Of a stretch of DNA of 64,000 nt, positions 41,825-50,495 are shown one piece after another. Every line of letters starts with the position of its first letter. The first letter of the stretch is position 1. Origin of the DNA: MAG-121220-bin8 sp002700465 (lineage in GTDB: Bacteria; Bacteroidota; Bacteroidia; Flavobacteriales; Flavobacteriaceae). A program made the translations under genes and the position numbers. Where the stretch lies: the NCBI GenBank assembly GCA_943789295.1, contig CALSTO010000001.1:496001-560000 (forward strand), given 5' to 3'. Below the pieces are notes generated by a model that ran no database searches, was not told where the DNA came from, and saw only the letters and a program-made list of their open reading frames with translations.

Positions 41825-44800
41825 TTATTCATTAAAAATTATCCATTCACCTTTTTTTATGAAATTTTCAGCTAACTTATATTTAAGAGTTTTGGTTTCA
41901 CCAGTTGTAACATTTTTTATATTAACTTTTTCATTTCTTCCAATTTTCTTAACCTCTCTTACAATGGTTTCAACGTAGTTATTATTTCTTGAGACATTTT
42001 CTCCAGCTTTTCTGTTTTTTGAAGCAATTTCGTCACTATTTAGAACTTCTTCTTTAGAAACGTTTAATTTTTGTTGTCTTCTTACTCTTCTATCTTCTCT
42101 TATGTTAGAGGGGTCTTTTGAAGGAAGTTCACCGTTAAATAAAAATAAAATTATGTCTTTGTTAACTTTTTCTATCATTGATCCAAATAATATGTAGGCC
42201 TCTTCTTTATAAATTACAAGTGGATCTTTTTGCTCATGAACAGCTAATTGTACAGACTGTTTTAATTCATCCATTTTTCTTAAATGAACTTTCCAGGCTT
42301 CATCTATTATTGCTAAAGATATATTTTTTTCAAAATCATTAACTAATGTTTTTCCCTCTGAATTATAAGCATTTTCTAAATTTGATACTACATTAAGTGT
42401 TTTGTTTCCATCTGTAAATGGAACTACTATTCTTTCAAAATTATTTGATGAATTTTCATAAACGTTCTTAATTACTGGGAATACTTTTGTTGCAGAAGAA
42501 GTCATTTTTGAATTATAATATTCAAATGCTTTTTTATAAGTTTCTTTAAAAATTTCATCTTCAGAACTAGATTTAAATTCATCATCATTATAATTTGAAT
42601 TCATGGAAAAAAACCTTGCTACATCGAATTCGTAATCCTTATAATTGTTAGATGCCTTACTGTTATTTACAATAATTTCACATGTATCATATATCATGCT
42701 TGCTATATCAACTTTAAGCCTCTCACCTTGTAGACAGTGTTTTCTTCTTTTGTAAATGATTTCTCTTTGCACATTCATTACATCATCATATTCAAGAAGT
42801 CTTTTTCTAATTCCAAAATTATTTTCTTCTACTTTTTTTTGTGCTCGTTCAATGGTTTTAGTCATCATTGAGTGCTGAATTACTTCACCCTCCTCTAATC
42901 CCATCCTATCCATCATTTTTGCAACCCTATCTGAACCAAAAAGTCTCATTAAATTATCTTCTAATGAAACATAGAATTGTGAGCTTCCAGGATCTCCTTG
43001 TCTTCCAGCCCTTCCTCTTAATTGCCTATCAACTCTTCTTGAATCATGTCTTTCTGTTCCAATTATGGCTAATCCACCGTTTTCCTTTATTTTATCTGAA
43101 ATTTTGATATCAGTTCCTCTACCTGCCATGTTTGTAGCTATAGTAACTATTCCTGCATTACCAGCTTCAGAAACAATATCTGCCTCTTTTTTGTGTAGTT
43201 TGGCATTCAAAACATTATGATTAATCTTTCGTATTGTCAACATTCTTCCCAAAAGTTCTGAAATTTCAACAGATGTTGTTCCAATTAAAACAGGTCTACC
43301 TTGGTTAGATATTTTTGTAACATCTTCAATAACTGCATTATATTTTTCTCTTTTAGTTTTATATATTAAATCATTGTGATCTTTTCTAGCAATTGGTTTG
43401 TTAGTAGGAATTTCTACAACATCTAATTTATATATGTCCCATAGTTCTCCAGCTTCTGTAATTGCTGTTCCTGTCATTCCAGAAAGTTTGTTATACATTC
43501 TGAAATAATTTTGTAGAGTTATTGAAGCAAATGTTTGAGTGGCATCTTCAATTTTTACATTCTCTTTAGCTTCAATAGCTTGATGAAGTCCATCAGAGTA
43601 CCTTCTGCCATCCATAATTCTACCAGTTTGTTCATCGACAATTTTGACTTTGTTATCCATGACAACATACTCAGTATTTTTTTCGAAAAGAGTGTATGCT
43701 TTTAGTAATTGATTTAAAGTGTGAATTCTTTCACTTTTAGTAGCAAAATCATTATAAACTTTTTCTTTTTCTTCCACCTCTTTATTTAACTCAAGTTTTT
43801 TGTTTTCTATTTGAGTTAATTCTATTGAAAGATTAGGTAAAACAAAAAAATTAGAATCTTCATTTTTATTTGAAATAGTATCTATTCCTTTATCTGTTAG
43901 TTCAATTTGATTATTTTTTTCATCAATAACAAAGAATAAATCTAAATCTACTTTAGGCATTTCTCTGTTATTATCCTGCATATAAAAGTTTTCAGTTTTT
44001 TGCAGTAGTTGTTTGATTCCATCTTGACTTAGATATTTTATTAACGCTGAATTCTTAGGAAGTCCTCTGAAAACTTGTAATAAATGAAAACCTCCTTGTT
44101 CAGTATTTCCATCAGAAATTAACTTTTTAGCTTTCGATAAAACTTGGGTCAACAAATCTTTTTGTTTTTTGACTATTTCATAAATTCTTGGTTTTAACTC
44201 ATCGAATTCATGTATGTCTCCCTTAGGAACAGGCCCTGAAATTATTAGCGGAGTTCTAGCGTCATCAACAAGAACAGAATCAACTTCATCAACAATTGAA
44301 TACGCATGCTTTCTTTGAACTAAATCTTTTGAAGAGTGAGCCATATTATCTCTTAAATAATCGAATCCAAATTCATTATTAGTTCCATATGTGATATCTG
44401 CGTTGTATGCTTTTCTTCTTTCTTCTGAGTTAGGAGAGTGATAGTCAATACAATCAATACTTAATCCATGAAATTCAAAAATTGGTGCCATCCAAGCACT
44501 ATCTCTTTTAGCTAAATAATCATTTACGGTAACCAAATGAACACCATTTCCGGTGAGAGCGTTTAAATATACAGGAAGGGTAGCTACTAATGTTTTCCCT
44601 TCACCAGTTTGCATTTCAGCAATTTTACCTCTATGTAGAACTATACCTCCAATCAACTGAACATCATAATGAACCATATCCCAAGTAACCTCTTTTCCAG
44701 CAGCATTCCATTTGTTTAACCAAATCACATCATCTTGGTCAGTTTTAACATAAGTTTTTTCTGAGGATAATCTTAGATCGTATTCATTTGCTTTAACTCT

Positions 44801-45187
44801 AATTTCAGAATTTTCTTTAAACCTTTTTGCAGTTTCTTTTACAACAGCAAATGCTTGAGGTAAAATATCATTTAAAATTTCTTCAACTTTTTTATTTGAA
44901 TCCTCATTTATTGTATCTATTTCAGTGTAATAGTCATCTTTTTCATCAATGTTATTGGAGGATTGTATTTTAGAATTTAAACCTTCAATTAGATCATTGA
45001 ACGGCTTTCTAGAATCTTTAATAATATTTTTAAAAATTGCTGTTTTTAATCTTAACTCGTCATGACTAAGTGAAGAAAATTCTTTTTCAAAAGCCAATAT
45101 TTGCTTTACTATTCCTTCAACTTCCTTTAAATCTTTTTTTGATTTACTTCCTACAAAAACGTTTAATATAGAATTTATAAAGCTCAT
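41825..45187 (-). CDS. secA: Preprotein translocase ATPase SecA
   Basis: Drives export through SecYEG. 1120 residues, longer than E. coli SecA (901), with the large insertion within NBD1 typical of Bacteroidota (about 345-500). Walker A is GEGKT at 195-199; DEVDSVLVDDAR follows, and the preprotein cross-linking, helical and NBD2 (RGRAGRQGDPG) regions are intact. The usual C-terminal zinc motif CxCGSGKK is absent; the chain ends KKGEWIIFNE, so interaction with SecB or ribosomes must differ. ATG start, with a terminator between it and the DUF2795 gene upstream. Confidence 0.97.
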   Translation of the reverse strand: MSFINSILNVFVGSKSKKDLKEVEGIVKQILAFEKEFSSLSHDELRLKTAIFKNIIKDSRKPFNDLIEGLNSKIQSSNNIDEKDDYYTEIDTINEDSNKKVEEILNDILPQAFAVVKETAKRFKENSEIRVKANEYDLRLSSEKTYVKTDQDDVIWLNKWNAAGKEVTWDMVHYDVQLIGGIVLHRGKIAEMQTGEGKTLVATLPVYLNALTGNGVHLVTVNDYLAKRDSAWMAPIFEFHGLSIDCIDYHSPNSEERRKAYNADITYGTNNEFGFDYLRDNMAHSSKDLVQRKHAYSIVDEVDSVLVDDARTPLIISGPVPKGDIHEFDELKPRIYEIVKKQKDLLTQVLSKAKKLISDGNTEQGGFHLLQVFRGLPKNSALIKYLSQDGIKQLLQKTENFYMQDNNREMPKVDLDLFFVIDEKNNQIELTDKGIDTISNKNEDSNFFVLPNLSIELTQIENKKLELNKEVEEKEKVYNDFATKSERIHTLNQLLKAYTLFEKNTEYVVMDNKVKIVDEQTGRIMDGRRYSDGLHQAIEAKENVKIEDATQTFASITLQNYFRMYNKLSGMTGTAITEAGELWDIYKLDVVEIPTNKPIARKDHNDLIYKTKREKYNAVIEDVTKISNQGRPVLIGTTSVEISELLGRMLTIRKINHNVLNAKLHKKEADIVSEAGNAGIVTIATNMAGRGTDIKISDKIKENGGLAIIGTERHDSRRVDRQLRGRAGRQGDPGSSQFYVSLEDNLMRLFGSDRVAKMMDRMGLEEGEVIQHSMMTKTIERAQKKVEENNFGIRKRLLEYDDVMNVQREIIYKRRKHCLQGERLKVDIASMIYDTCEIIVNNSKASNNYKDYEFDVARFFSMNSNYNDDEFKSSSEDEIFKETYKKAFEYYNSKMTSSATKVFPVIKNVYENSSNNFERIVVPFTDGNKTLNVVSNLENAYNSEGKTLVNDFEKNISLAIIDEAWKVHLRKMDELKQSVQLAVHEQKDPLVIYKEEAYILFGSMIEKVNKDIILFLFNGELPSKDPSNIREDRRVRRQQKLNVSKEEVLNSDEIASKNRKAGENVSRNNNYVETIVREVKKIGRNEKVNIKNVTTGETKTLKYKLAENFIKKGEWIIFNE

Positions 45188-45214
45188 TATTATTTTTTCT
45201 ATTCAAATTTAAGT

Positions 45215-45242
45215 AAAAAAAAAGCCTCAAATGAGACTTTTT
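45215..45242 (-). terminator. Intrinsic terminator of the DUF2795 gene
   Basis: On the minus strand AAAAAG-T-CTC loops over ATTT to GAG-G-CTTTTT, with a long U-run to 45215. It lies between the DUF2795 stop and the secA start, so the two genes may be separate transcripts. Confidence 0.7.
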
Positions 45243-45259
45243 AAGAAAGTTTTTTATGG

Positions 45260-45484
45260 TTAATATTCATCTTCATTCCAAAGATAATCTTCATCAGTAG
45301 GATAATCTGGCCAAATCTCAAGTATAGATTCATAGATTTCTTCTTCTTCTTCTTCAATTTCCTGTAGATTTTCTATTACTTCTAAAGGAGCACCAGTACG
45401 AATGCAGTAGTCGATTAACTCATCTTTATTTGCAGGCCAAGGTGCATCAGTTAAATAGGTGGCTAATTCTAGAGTCCAATACAT
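45260..45484 (-). CDS. DUF2795 domain protein
   Basis: A 74-residue acidic protein. The N-terminal YWTLELATYLTDAPWPANKDELIDY matches DUF2795, and the C-terminal half is a strongly acidic tail (EIEEEEEEIYESI, DEDYLWNEDEY). Members commonly sit near secA in Flavobacteria; function is not established. Its strand and 72-base distance to secA suggest a linked transcript, although a terminator lies between. Confidence 0.8.
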   Translation of the reverse strand: MYWTLELATYLTDAPWPANKDELIDYCIRTGAPLEVIENLQEIEEEEEEIYESILEIWPDYPTDEDYLWNEDEY

Positions 45485-45557
45485 AATTTTAAATTATAAT
45501 ATTTGCAAAAATAATTTTTTATATGACTCACACAATATTTTATTAAGAAATTTAATG

Positions 45558-47114
45558 TTATTTTTTTTTCGCAAAATAAAACAAGAAAATAATTATGAAG
45601 AAAAAAAGTGATATTCTGGAGATATAATCTCCATATTTTGCGTAAAAAGTTAGCTTATTCGATATGCTTATTTTGTCATTAATTATTCCGTTTTTCTCGT
45701 ATTCTATACTCTTAATTATATCCCCTTTTTCATTAATTATTGCAGAAATTCCAGTATTTGCACTTCTAACAATACTTCTTCTCAGTTCAATTGATCTCAA
45801 CCTCGAGTAACTTAATAATTGTTTGTGTCCGGGAGAATTACCCCACCAACCATCATTTGTTATAATAGCGATTAATTGTGCACCATTTCTCACATAATCT
45901 GTCATGAATTCACCATACATAGATTCATAACATATTACAGGAGCTACTAATGCATTCGATTTTGTTTTAAATACAGATCTATTTGGTTGGGTTGCTCTAG
46001 TCATTACAGTTCCACCAAAATCTAAAAGTAAATTACCTAAAAGTGGTTCTAAAATTGATTTATATGGTAAATTTTCCACTCCAACTACAAGCTTAGATTT
46101 ATGATAAACTTGATTTGAACTTGAATTTATAAAGCTACTGTTATATATATCTACCCATGTACTATCTCTTAAATAATTAGAACTTTGAGTTTTTGTTTTA
46201 GATGAATTATAAATTTTGTAAAACTGAATTCCGCTTATAATTTCTGATTTTTTTTCATTTAAATAATTATCTAAATCCTTATAAAACGGTGTACTGAAAA
46301 AATCTTTTAAGGAATAGCCTGGGCTTTCCGAAAAATATGTTTCAGGAGTTATTATTAATTTATTGTTGAATTTTTTATCATTAGTTTTATCTTTAAATTC
46401 TTCTAATATTTCAAAGTTTGTTCTTCCATATTTTTTGTTATATGGGTCTACATTAGGTTGTATTATTGTGACGTCTATAAATTTTTCTTGTTTTATGTCT
46501 TGCTCATAAATAAATAAAGAAATTATTATTGGAAAAGAGATACATAATAAACCAATTGATAAGTTTTTTAAATAATATTTATTGTTTAAATATTTATTTA
46601 AAGTTTCAAAAAACAAAAGATTTACAATAAGAATCCATATCGAACCACCTAAAGTACCTGTAAACTCAAACCATTGTATTAACTGATGTGATTCAGAAAA
46701 AACATTACCCAAAATCAATGATGGCCAAGAAAATTCCCAACTTAAATTAAATTTTTCAAAAACAATCCAAGAAGAAATAAAAAAAATAACACCAAGTTTA
46801 CCGCCTAATTTTTTAGAAATTAAACTATAACCGGCAAAAACTAAAGCCATTAATATGGAATATAAAATGATTGCAAAAAACATCCCAAATATTGTTGAGT
46901 TAACTAACCACCAGGATGTAATAGAATTCCATAAAATAAAACTCAGAAAACTATAGGAAAAAATTTTAAAAACAGATTTCTCTCTTAATCTTCTTTCAAT
47001 TATTAGTAATGGTATAAAAGCGGCAAATATTAAAAAGACCATCCCATTAACCGGCCATGATAGTCCAAAGAGTAATCCAGAAAAAAGACTTAGTATTAAA
47101 TATTTTTTATTCAA
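45558..47114 (-). CDS. lnt: Apolipoprotein N-acyltransferase
   Basis: Adds the third acyl chain to outer-membrane lipoproteins. 518 residues: six hydrophobic helices in the first 200, then the nitrilase-like catalytic domain. The catalytic residues of Lnt appear as Glu in TPETYFSE, Lys in NLPYKS and Cys in PVICYESMYG. The start is a TTG at 47112-47114: no ATG precedes the first helix, and an in-frame stop lies upstream. Codon use is normal. Confidence 0.92.
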   Translation of the reverse strand: MNKKYLILSLFSGLLFGLSWPVNGMVFLIFAAFIPLLIIERRLREKSVFKIFSYSFLSFILWNSITSWWLVNSTIFGMFFAIILYSILMALVFAGYSLISKKLGGKLGVIFFISSWIVFEKFNLSWEFSWPSLILGNVFSESHQLIQWFEFTGTLGGSIWILIVNLLFFETLNKYLNNKYYLKNLSIGLLCISFPIIISLFIYEQDIKQEKFIDVTIIQPNVDPYNKKYGRTNFEILEEFKDKTNDKKFNNKLIITPETYFSESPGYSLKDFFSTPFYKDLDNYLNEKKSEIISGIQFYKIYNSSKTKTQSSNYLRDSTWVDIYNSSFINSSSNQVYHKSKLVVGVENLPYKSILEPLLGNLLLDFGGTVMTRATQPNRSVFKTKSNALVAPVICYESMYGEFMTDYVRNGAQLIAIITNDGWWGNSPGHKQLLSYSRLRSIELRRSIVRSANTGISAIINEKGDIIKSIEYEKNGIINDKISISNKLTFYAKYGDYISRISLFFFIIIFLFYFAKKK

Positions 47115-47214
47115 ATTAATAGAATTAATAATATTTACAAGTTAATAAAAACTCATTTCTAAATATAAAAGTATTTCTTGTTTTGATTTTGTATAAAATC
47201 ATTAATTTAGAAAT

Positions 47215-47919
47215 GTGAAACTTTTTAATTTTATTCCTAATCTCCTAACTCTAACAAATCTATTTTTTGGTTGTGTTGCTGTTGTTTTTGGAGTTATGGG
47301 AGATCTTGAAAAATTAGCTTTATTTGTGTCATTGGGATTGATTTGTGATTTTTTTGACGGATTTTTTGCAAGACTACTAAAAGTTGATAATAAACTTGGG
47401 GTTCAGTTAGATTCATTATCTGATTTAGTAACATTTGGACTAACTTCTTCAATAGTAATATTAAATATTATTGGTTCTTCGACTTTTGTAATTGAAAATT
47501 CATCTAATTTTCTAATTTCTTTAACTCCGTACTTAGCTTTTTTAATCACACTTTCATCATCTTACAGATTAGCCAAATTTAATGTTAGTACCATTGGAAC
47601 AGATTTTACTGGACTTCCTACCCCAGCAAATGCAATTTTAATTGTTTTTCTTCCTCAATTTATTGAACGTTTTCAATTAGAATTAATTTTTGAAAATATT
47701 TTTATTTTAATATTATTAGTTTTCTTGTCATCATTTCTTCTAATATCCAACATTAATATGTTTTCATTAAAAATTAATAATTTAAAATTTAATCAAAATA
47801 AAGCTTTATATGTGTTATTTTTTTTCTCAATAATTCTTTTTGCTAGTTTAGGATTAGCTTCTCTTCCTATAATAATAACTATTTATATAGTTTTAAATTT
47901 ATTAAGAGCTATAGTCTAG
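47215..47919 (+). CDS. pssA: CDP-diacylglycerol-serine O-phosphatidyltransferase
   Basis: Makes phosphatidylserine, precursor of phosphatidylethanolamine. 234 residues with about six membrane helices. The CDP-alcohol phosphotransferase signature D-x2-DG-x2-AR-x8-G-x3-D-x3-D is complete (DFFDGFFAR, then GVQLDSLSD). GTG start at 47215; the ATG at 47213 is out of frame. The 3' end overlaps convergent lptB by 18 bases. Confidence 0.93.
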   Translation: MKLFNFIPNLLTLTNLFFGCVAVVFGVMGDLEKLALFVSLGLICDFFDGFFARLLKVDNKLGVQLDSLSDLVTFGLTSSIVILNIIGSSTFVIENSSNFLISLTPYLAFLITLSSSYRLAKFNVSTIGTDFTGLPTPANAILIVFLPQFIERFQLELIFENIFILILLVFLSSFLLISNINMFSLKINNLKFNQNKALYVLFFFSIILFASLGLASLPIIITIYIVLNLLRAIV

Positions 47920-48648
47920 TTTCTTCTTTCTAAATTCAAAGTTCTGACCTAAATATAATTTTCTTACCATTTCATCTTTTGCTAAATCTTCTGGTTTTCC
48001 AGATTTGAGTATATTTCCTTCAAACATTAGATAAGTTCTATCTGTTATAGCTAATGTTTCTTGAACATTATGATCAGTGATTAAAATTCCTATATTTCTT
48101 TTCTTTAAATGTGAAATTATTTTTTGAATATCTTCAACAGCAATAGGATCAACCCCAGCAAAAGGCTCGTCAAGTAATACAAATTTAGGATCTGTGGCTA
48201 AAGCTCTTGCAATTTCAGTTCTTCTTCTTTCTCCACCAGAAAGTAAATCACCTCTACTTTTTCTTATTTTCTGTAAATTAAATTCGTTCAATAAAGATTC
48301 CATTTTTTCAGATTGTTGTTCACTGGTGAGAGTTGTTAGTTCTAAAACAGCTTTTATGTTATCTTCAATTGATAATTTTCTAAAAACAGAAGCTTCTTGT
48401 GCTAAATATCCAATTCCTTTCTGTGCTCTCATGTACATAGGCAATGTAGTTATCTCTAAATTGTCTAATGATATTTTGCCTCCATCTGGCTTAATTAGTC
48501 CTACAATCATATAAAAACTAGTAGTTTTTCCAGCACCATTTGGACCTAGTAAACCAACTATTTCACCTTGATTTACTTCTATTGAAATGTCATTAACTAC
48601 TTTTCTTCCTTTATATGACTTGAATATGCTTTGAGCTGTTAATTTCAT
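47902..48648 (-). CDS. lptB: LPS export ABC transporter ATP-binding protein LptB
   Basis: ATPase of the LptBFG complex that extracts lipopolysaccharide from the inner membrane. 248 residues: Walker A GPNGAGKTTS (35-44), Q-loop YLAQEASVFR, signature LSGGERRRTEIARAL near 137-151 and Walker B VLLDEPFAGVDP. The EASVFR and FAGVDPIAVED segments are typical of LptB rather than the LivF/G relatives. Overlaps tatC upstream by 4 bases; lptF/G are elsewhere. Confidence 0.93.
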   Translation of the reverse strand: MKLTAQSIFKSYKGRKVVNDISIEVNQGEIVGLLGPNGAGKTTSFYMIVGLIKPDGGKISLDNLEITTLPMYMRAQKGIGYLAQEASVFRKLSIEDNIKAVLELTTLTSEQQSEKMESLLNEFNLQKIRKSRGDLLSGGERRRTEIARALATDPKFVLLDEPFAGVDPIAVEDIQKIISHLKKRNIGILITDHNVQETLAITDRTYLMFEGNILKSGKPEDLAKDEMVRKLYLGQNFEFRKKKLDYSS

Positions 48649-49457
48649 TTTTTATTTTTTTCTTTTCTAATTACAAACTTAGAGATATATATACTAATTT
48701 GATAAAGAACAATAATCGGAATAGCAACTATTATTTGACTAGCTATATCAGGTGGAGTTATAACAGCTGACAAAGTCAAAACTATTATCAAAGCAAATTT
48801 TCTATACTTAATCATTAATTCAGGTGTAATTACTCCAATTTTAGTTAAAAAATAAACTATAATAGGTAATTCAAAAATTAGTCCTGAGGCTAGTACAGAA
48901 GCTCTTACAAGACCAACATAACTATCTAAGTCAAAGTCATTAAAAATTTCAGTACTAACACTGTAAGAGCCTAAAAAATTTATTGAAAGCGGGGTAACTA
49001 TATAGTATCCAAAAAGAACACCAATAAAAAATAGCAAAGAAGAAATAATAATGAATCCTCTTGCATTACTTTTTTCATTTTCATAAAGCCCAGGACTTAT
49101 GAAACTCCAAAATTGATATATTACATATGGAAATGACATAATAAATCCAGCTGTAATAGACATCCATATGTGTGCTGAGAACTGTCCAGACATTGTTCTG
49201 CTTTGGATTCTAAAAGGCATTTCATTGATACAGAAGCTTTCATCTAAACCTATTTTATTAGAAATACTGCATAGTAATTCATAAGTAAAAAAGTCAATAT
49301 TTTTTGGGCCAAATAAAATTTTGTCGAATATGAAATCTTTAGCAATAAATGCTATTGAACCTGTTATTAATATTGCTAATACAGATCTTAATAAATGCCA
49401 CCTTAAATCTTCAAGATGATCTAAAAAAGACATTTCCTCAATTGAGCTATTTTTCAT
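48645..49457 (-). CDS. tatC: Twin-arginine translocase subunit TatC
   Basis: Receptor for twin-arginine signal peptides. 270 residues with six helices. The N-terminal MSFLDHLEDLRWHL carries the conserved Glu of the FxxHLxELR motif, and the loop FWSFISPGLYENEK with Pro and Glu is the second family hallmark. Located between lptB (4-base overlap) and kdsD (1-base overlap). tatA/B are not in the window. Confidence 0.95.
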   Translation of the reverse strand: MKNSSIEEMSFLDHLEDLRWHLLRSVLAILITGSIAFIAKDFIFDKILFGPKNIDFFTYELLCSISNKIGLDESFCINEMPFRIQSRTMSGQFSAHIWMSITAGFIMSFPYVIYQFWSFISPGLYENEKSNARGFIIISSLLFFIGVLFGYYIVTPLSINFLGSYSVSTEIFNDFDLDSYVGLVRASVLASGLIFELPIIVYFLTKIGVITPELMIKYRKFALIIVLTLSAVITPPDIASQIIVAIPIIVLYQISIYISKFVIRKEKNKK

Positions 49458-50422
49458 TAAGATAATCCTTCGTTTAAAATATTGTGTAAATGAATTAGAC
49501 CAAAATAATCTCCCTTTTTAGTAACTACAATTTGAGTTATTTTATTTTTATTCATAATCGACAAGGCTTCAGAGGCTAATGTTTTAGAGTCAATAATAAA
49601 AGGATTTTTTGACATCAAGTCTTTGGCTAATATATTATTAAAGTTTGATTCATTAGAGAACACTCTTCTAATGTCTCCGTCAGTAATTATGCCAATTGGC
49701 TTATTATCTTTTACAACAACAGCTGCACCCAAAAGATTTTTGGAAATCACATCAATTATTGTTTTAAAATCATCAGATTCGAATAATTGTGGTTTTAAAT
49801 TTTTATTTATTATTTCATCAACTTTTAAATAAAGTTTTTTTCCTAATATTCCGCCAGGATGATGTTTGGCAAAATCATTTTCATTAAATCCGTTAATTTT
49901 AGACAAACAAATAGCTATTGCATCTCCAATTACAAGTTGTGCGGTGGTACTTGTTGTTGGGGCTAAATTATTTAAACAGGCCTCTTCTTCAATACGAGAG
50001 TTTAACAAATAATCAGAATTTTTAGCTAAATATGAATTTGGCTCTGATGTTATAGAGATAATGCTTATGTTTCTTTGTTTGATAAAAGGAATAAGGTTTT
50101 TTATTTCAGGTGTATTACCGCTTTTAGATAATAATATAATTATGTCATCATTTTGAATAATACCTAAATCACCATGAATTGCTTCTGCCGCGTGCATGAA
50201 AATCGAAGGAGTTCCTGTTGAATTTAAAGTTGCAACTATTTTAGATCCAATAATTGCACTTTTACCAATTCCACTCACTATAACTCTTCCACTAAGAGAG
50301 TTAATTTTATTTATAGCATTTTCAAAATCTATAGTAAGATATTTGTGTAGGTTTAATATTGCATTTCCTTGATTTACAAAACTATCTTTTGCAATTTTTA
50401 AAATATTGTCTTTTGATTTCAA
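49457..50422 (-). CDS. kdsD: D-arabinose 5-phosphate isomerase (KdsD/KpsF/GutQ family)
   Basis: Converts ribulose 5-phosphate to arabinose 5-phosphate for Kdo synthesis. 321 residues: SIS domain 35-170 (GIGKSAIIGSKI, HAAEAIHGDLG, LLSKSGNTPEI, LAPTTSTTAQLVIGDA) and two CBS domains at 205-321. The start is a TTG at 50420-50422; a stop lies in frame upstream and no ATG is available. It overlaps tatC by one base, and all three genes (kdsD-tatC-lptB) form one leftward envelope operon. Confidence 0.92.
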   Translation of the reverse strand: MKSKDNILKIAKDSFVNQGNAILNLHKYLTIDFENAINKINSLSGRVIVSGIGKSAIIGSKIVATLNSTGTPSIFMHAAEAIHGDLGIIQNDDIIILLSKSGNTPEIKNLIPFIKQRNISIISITSEPNSYLAKNSDYLLNSRIEEEACLNNLAPTTSTTAQLVIGDAIAICLSKINGFNENDFAKHHPGGILGKKLYLKVDEIINKNLKPQLFESDDFKTIIDVISKNLLGAAVVVKDNKPIGIITDGDIRRVFSNESNFNNILAKDLMSKNPFIIDSKTLASEALSIMNKNKITQIVVTKKGDYFGLIHLHNILNEGLS

Positions 50423-50495
50423 TCTTGTTTTTTTAAATAAGCTTTAAATGTTATATTTAAGAAGCAAATGTACAAATACCTACCTACTTTATAAA

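Noticed and set aside
50448..50495. Upstream ATG start of recQ adding 16 residues
   Set aside because: The added residues have no family match; the ATG at 50496 fits the usual RecQ N-terminus and leaves space for a promoter.
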